The notes beneath the pieces are model-generated. The model was not told the origin of the DNA. It worked only from the letters and a program-made list of their open reading frames with translations, and did no database searches. Both the position numbers and the translations under genes were made by a program. Of a stretch of DNA of 64,000 nt, positions 59,121-64,000 are shown piece by piece. How positions within the stretch are numbered: the stretch's first letter is position 1; each line of letters opens with the position of its first letter. The DNA comes from Solanum dulcamara (lineage: Eukaryota > Streptophyta > Magnoliopsida > Solanales > Solanaceae): assembly GCF_947179165.1 (NCBI RefSeq), contig NC_077247.1:48590935-48654934 (forward strand). The letters run 5' to 3'.

Positions 59121-62100
59121 CTAAACACTGCAAAAAGCTTCAACAGCGAGACTTTTTAATACTCCAGGACATGGGTCACCAAACTTAGCCATTGTAATAG
59201 GAATGGAACATCCTGACTTACCAACACACCCCTGCATAGTCATTCAAGATTTTCAGATCCAAACATACGAGAAAAGACTTTAGGCTTAACTCAAATCCAA
59301 AAACTAGCTCATGAAGGAAATAGGAATTGATGGGTCTGGTTGTGATACCATGCGAAGAAAATTTCAAACACAAAGTTTAACTCAATCCCCAAAACTAGCT
59401 CATAGCTCATGAGACGAAACTTTCTCCAAAGGGAAAATAAGGAGATCAAAACCCATTCCCACAACCAATGTGGGATCTATAAGTGATAATTCTTTGATAA
59501 GGTGTACACAACATAGTCTTTGTTCAAGCTCTGATGACAACATTTTTAGTAGTATATGGGGATTTTCTGAAGTCATCACCAATATATGCAGAAACGAATG
59601 AAGAAATGCTAGTAATATTACCTGATGAACTATTGATAACACATCCAAGTGACAACTCCCTGGAATGAATGCTCCACAATCTCCTGTAGGAGTTCCAAAG
59701 CTAGCAAAATTAACTGCAGTGATAGTCCAGCCTTGTTCACAATTCAATCGCAATGAAGGTTCTTGAGACGTAAGATCTTTATTTGGGTTCCACGTATCAA
59801 CTGGTGGAGGATCTGACTCAGATACATGAGCACAAATTTTTTGCCCAGATCGCGTTGAAAAAGATATTTTTGAAGGGTCACCACCAAGTTCTTCATGCAG
59901 CACAAGCAGGTTCTTTCCAGGCTTTAACCAACTGCGTGGTACATGATACCTAATATGAAGGTTTAATGGTTAGTACTCAGTGAAATCAATTTGCAAGAAG
60001 GATCATGTCAATGCAAGCATCATGAGTAAAATGCATTAGCCACTTCTATCAACTCACAGCACTTGAGCAGGTTGACCACATTTCTTCAGACATTTCCATG
60101 AATCATAAGCTCCTCTGTAGTCACAATTATTGGAACAGCCTGTTGAGGGTGAACGATAAGAAGACCAGTATCTCCCTACATGCTGCCCATTTACCCATGC
60201 TTGACCTTTACCCATACTGGATAGATTTATCGATACAGGACCTCTTCCTTCTGGAGGAGAAAAGCTAGTCTGGAAATAAGATATCCAGAATCAAGACAAG
60301 AATACAACAGAAGAAACAAATTTCTTTATGCTCATCAGATGCTAATTCCAAATAAAGGGACTACATGCAAGAAGCAACTAATTAGCTCTCTTGCCTTCTC
60401 TTTTCTTCAGTTATTGTTCATCCATTGGACTATGGGAATGGAGAGAGAGAACCAGCATAGGCATTAACTATCATTCTATTCCTAGAAAGGTACCCAAATG
60501 ATAAACAGTTGACATAAAACAAGTGAACCAGAAATACAAGCAATTCTACATACCTTGTACCACATCAAACTCTGATTTATTGGGGCAGAATTCCCCTGAA
60601 TCCACAGCGAACTATTTGCAAGACTAACTTTATCAAGTCCAAGGTACTCACCTTCAAGTCCTACCTGAAAATAAGACAAGTCTCATATTATCCTTGTGAT
60701 CTTACAATAACAAAGTCATAACCTTCTAACATTACAGAGAAGAAAATACCACCCCCAAGCGAATCTGGAAAAAGAAAAGAAAGTCTGCCGCCAAAATCTT
60801 TTCTGTCCTTAGCAAGCTTGTTTTTGTAAATATCAGAGGATCATGAAATTGGAGGACACATTTCCTCAATCAATTGACAGCATATAATCCAACTATTGCC
60901 CTTTTATATCTTTTGGTTGCATCAGAGTGCTGACCTCAACTAGTATGCTAGAAGAAAGTTAGAAGCTAAATTTATAGAGCTTCTTCCTGTAAAGTACGAC
61001 TGTCTGTACTGAACTTCAAAGTGTTCTAACTTCCAAGTGGTAATCACGTTGAGTGTACTTTTGACATGAATTTGGTGAAATTTTATACCAATAGTTATTC
61101 TACTTCATTATGCCTTTACACAAAGTTCTTTAATGTTCTTTTTACAAGACACATCTGAGCCAGTGTCCCACATCTTTATTAGATTTTCACTGACTTGTTA
61201 CTTCCTTTGTCCCTTTCATAGAGATCCTTTTTTGGCATTTGAATTACTTAATACTCTAATTTTATAGTTAGGAAGGTGAAATCATACTTAAACGAGAAAA
61301 ATAAAATCTGCATAACATGGACATAATAAAAAGGATTTGTTTGTCACATCAAGAACCTGGTAGATCCATTCTGTAGAAGAAAAATTCTTGGAATTATTCA
61401 AATCACTGAAGATAACAGAAAATACCCCTGCTCCAGAGATGTCAAACCATGGTCCATAGTTCTGGAGAATCACATGATAAATGAGAAAGAAACAATGTAA
61501 TCGAAGTAGAAGCAATAACATTCATGATTGAAAATAACTTCAACAATATGTGCTTCAACATGCAAAGCATTGGAAAAACCTATTTACTGAGATGGACTTA
61601 CCTGTAAACCAACCATCATGCTCAATATGTCCACTGTATTGTTTCCTTGCTTAAGATGGATTTTTTTTCTTAGCACAAAGCCTGCATCATCGTGATTACC
61701 GTAGCCAAATCCTAAAAAAAGGTACCAAATCAGCTATGTTAGCACTTCTCTGTAATGTTGAAGGTAAAAACTAGAGCATATCAGTCTTCTTCTTGGCTCC
61801 GTTGTGTTGTGTGAACCGCCTCATTTAGAGCTTAAACTATCATATAGGGGACATTGAATTTTTGCTTTTCATGGGCCGAGCACATGATAAGTTCCTTATA
61901 AAGGGTAGTAGTGAGAATGAACTAGGACCTGTACTTGCTCTAATACCATGTTGAGTTGTATGAATTGCTTCATCAAAATACTTAAATCTATCAGAAAAGT
62001 ACACTTTTACGTTGCTGTTAAGATCACTGTATTCTATCTAAGTTATTTAACACGGTTATAGGAGTAGAGATTAGGTGAGATAGTTACCTACTGATTTCTT

Positions 62101-63036
62101 GTTTACAAAAACAAGAGCTGCATGTCCTAAACTTCCAATAATTAACTGCAATTCTCTTGCTTTTCTCTTGTTAATGTTCTCCTCCACTTTTATACTGGCA
62201 AGAGAAAGAAAAAGCAACTTAGATATATTACATCAATGAAGTAAAGAGCTTATCATATTGAACAGATGATTAAACCAGAGAACCAAGGTGGGGTTCTTTA
62301 AAAAGCAAAATAAGATAAATCACTTTACTAAGATAACCAATTTAATTTTACAGATGAAGAATATTGGTATGCCCTTTAGTTTCTCATGGAAGCCAAATAT
62401 TATCATCTTCAGATCAGCTTCTTCAGTTAAGAAATGTAACATAACAATGACAAGTGAAGGAAAAATAATTTACCTTGTTGTATACCAAAGGAAATCACTG
62501 GCATCCTTTGTTGTATTTATCTGCTCTAGTAAGCGGGGTGATGCAAAGGAATGATTATTCGCGATACCAACTTTTTCTTTGTACCAGCCCCAAAGATCTG
62601 ACTCCAGCAAATTTTCAACCTTAACTGTGTTGTGAGTAAATGATGTACTTCCTGTTGTTTTCTGTGAAACAACCTTTTTTCATTATGAGTAAAGGCAAAA
62701 TGAATTGTTAGATAGCAGTAGCGAAAATTGAGGCAAAATAGACTTCAGTAAAGCTTCTTAAGAATGAGTTATTCGTTCACAGTTTCATGTTATAAGCAAG
62801 GTGATCAGGATATTCTATGCATTTCTAGTGGTTGAGTAAGAAAAATTGATGTACGTATGTGACTGCAGTACCTTCGCCGTGTTGAATATGACATTCTTAC
62901 AGTCTGGAAGAATGCTAACAGACCAAGCAGGAAGAAAATATGACTTCCCATTAAATGTAACATTTGCATCTGAACTGTTACCATAGTTAGCAAGGAAGGC
63001 TGCACAGTCATTGGAGGTTTTGTAATATACATGTGC
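59121..63036 (-). CDS. Beta-galactosidase (GH35), C-terminal part, 5' end outside window
   Basis: Cell-wall beta-galactosidase that removes terminal beta-galactose from wall polymers. Minus-strand exons: 62872-63036, 62474-62661, 62088-62194, 61602-61711, 61357-61461, 60554-60664, 60058-60269, 59622-59949, 59121-59231, encoding the last 478 residues in one frame. Recognisable family segments in order: [74 protein letters not shown], then the SUEL-type lectin tail ([51 protein letters not shown]). The N-terminal catalytic (beta/alpha)8 domain with its two Glu residues is not in the window, so activity cannot be judged. Length and tail suit the lectin-bearing BGAL subgroup. No frame break in the visible part. 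Confidence 0.9.
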
Positions 63037-64000
63037 CTGTTATACATTTCTGATGTGTCAAAATTAAAAGAACAATTCACATTGATCCAACATTAAAGAA
63101 TATAGTTATTCATAGACTGACAAAAAAGCCAATTCAGATAACTCTGAAGATGAAAAATCAGATATCTAGCGTGCAAGAGGTGTTAGAATCCTACATCGGT
63201 CAACTGTATGAGCTGAAGTTTTCTTATATGGTATTTGGACCATCTCCAATCCAGCACCAAATTTTCCACCAAAATATTATATTTGACATAAAATTTGGTG
63301 TTTTGATGATCCAACTTGGTGTGTTTGTGTAACACTATTCATCATACCAATTTTACTTTTTGAATATTTTAATATTATTTCATTATACAATATTTTTAAT
63401 TAAGTATTATATAAATTGTATGTTTTAATTAAACATTTCATTATTTTTATGTAATATGTTTATAATATTAATTTTAGATTAAAAAGTTAATTTGTTTATA
63501 AATTAATTTTTCTATACATGACTTTTTTAAAATTAAATTTATGCTAATTGTACTATAAATAATTACAATTAACCTTTACAAAAATTAAATATGCAAAGAT
63601 ATAAATTGGTGGACAAATAATACAATGTATTTTAGAATTATCGAAAATAATAAACATTCAACAAACTGGTAATTGACATTCATCAAAATTGAAATATAAA
63701 ATATATAATAATTTTAAAGAGTACAACAAAACATAATAATTTGTGTTATCCATTATTATGTATAATATGCTAGTAATTTATATTATTTAAAAAATTATGA
63801 TATAAAATTATTTCATGTTAAACAACTACAAAAGAAAATAATATAAAAATTATATATAGTGAATGTTTTAAAAAAAAATTATTTTATAAAATAAGAAAAT
63901 ATAAATAAAATATGAAATAATAATAATATAATAATAAAGAGAGAGAAAAAGATTTCTTTTTGGTGTAAAATTTGGTGCAGGGTTTAGTTGAAACACTCAA
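63037..64000 (-). other. Beta-galactosidase intron running off the window
   Basis: No further exon of the gene is found up to the right edge, so this intron is longer than 0.96 kb. A short repeat phrase (GAGGTGTTAGAATCCTACAT) lies near 63178, and a MITE occupies most of the rest. Confidence 0.6.
63255..63979. mobile_element. MITE with GCACCAAATTTT ends in beta-galactosidase intron
   Basis: Left end AGCACCAAATTTTCCACCAA near 63255 and right end TTTTGGTGTAAAATTTGGTG near 63977 are imperfect inverted repeats around extremely AT-rich DNA without ORFs. The outer ends may extend further and reach the window edge. Confidence 0.6.

Noticed and set aside
1..64000. Biosynthetic cluster, organellar insertion or integrated virus
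   Set aside because: The genes present are unrelated housekeeping and wall/nuclease functions on both strands. No plastid, mitochondrial or viral gene set was recognised.

Overview
This window is nuclear DNA of a nightshade (Solanum, tomato/potato group). The bifunctional-nuclease gene at 35962-38314 closely resembles tomato bifunctional nuclease 1 as I remember it. The repeats are Solanaceae types (TS-type and other tRNA-derived SINEs, large-LTR Ty3 elements), and the genes have short GT-AG exons in AT-rich introns. No prokaryotic, organellar or viral block was seen.

Layout. (1) 1-28600 is repeat-dominated. It holds a large-LTR Ty3-type element running off the left edge (integrase remnant plus a 2.9-kb LTR), a Mutator-like fold-back MITE with a 9-bp target duplication, one probable small protein gene (12040-12252), and a complete 8.4-kb ORF-less LTR retrotransposon with near-identical LTRs (14384-22778, TSD gatga). 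Fold-back MITEs, SINEs and a 1.1-kb MITE with an internal minisatellite follow. (2) 28613-44379 carries three minus-strand genes: an internal type II mitochondrial NAD(P)H dehydrogenase (8 coding exons), then two S1/P1 nuclease genes in tandem with nearly identical 9-exon structures. (3) 44847-50445 is a decayed Ty1/copia element (TSD taaaa). (4) 50909-52041 is a root-cap-family gene with an in-frame TGA, followed by a second copy of the fold-back MITE. (5) 54359-58512 (plus strand) is a PIG3-type quinone oxidoreductase with 6 exons. (6) 59121-63036 (minus strand) is the C-terminal part of a GH35 beta-galactosidase with a lectin-like tail; its catalytic exons lie beyond the right edge.

The genes do not form an operon or pathway. 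The only linked pair by descent is the nuclease tandem. Exon borders were read by eye from splice sites, reading frame and protein-family continuity; no search was run. The most notable items are the young ORF-less LTR element with hairpin tandem repeats in its LTRs, a left-edge element that joins an integrase fragment to non-coding sequence and shares leader sequence with it, a SINE-like insertion with a 16-bp duplication inside a copia LTR, the nonsense codon in the root-cap gene, a 50-bp duplication across a nuclease stop codon, and nested MITEs in a nuclease intron. I found no clearly new biological system beyond these.
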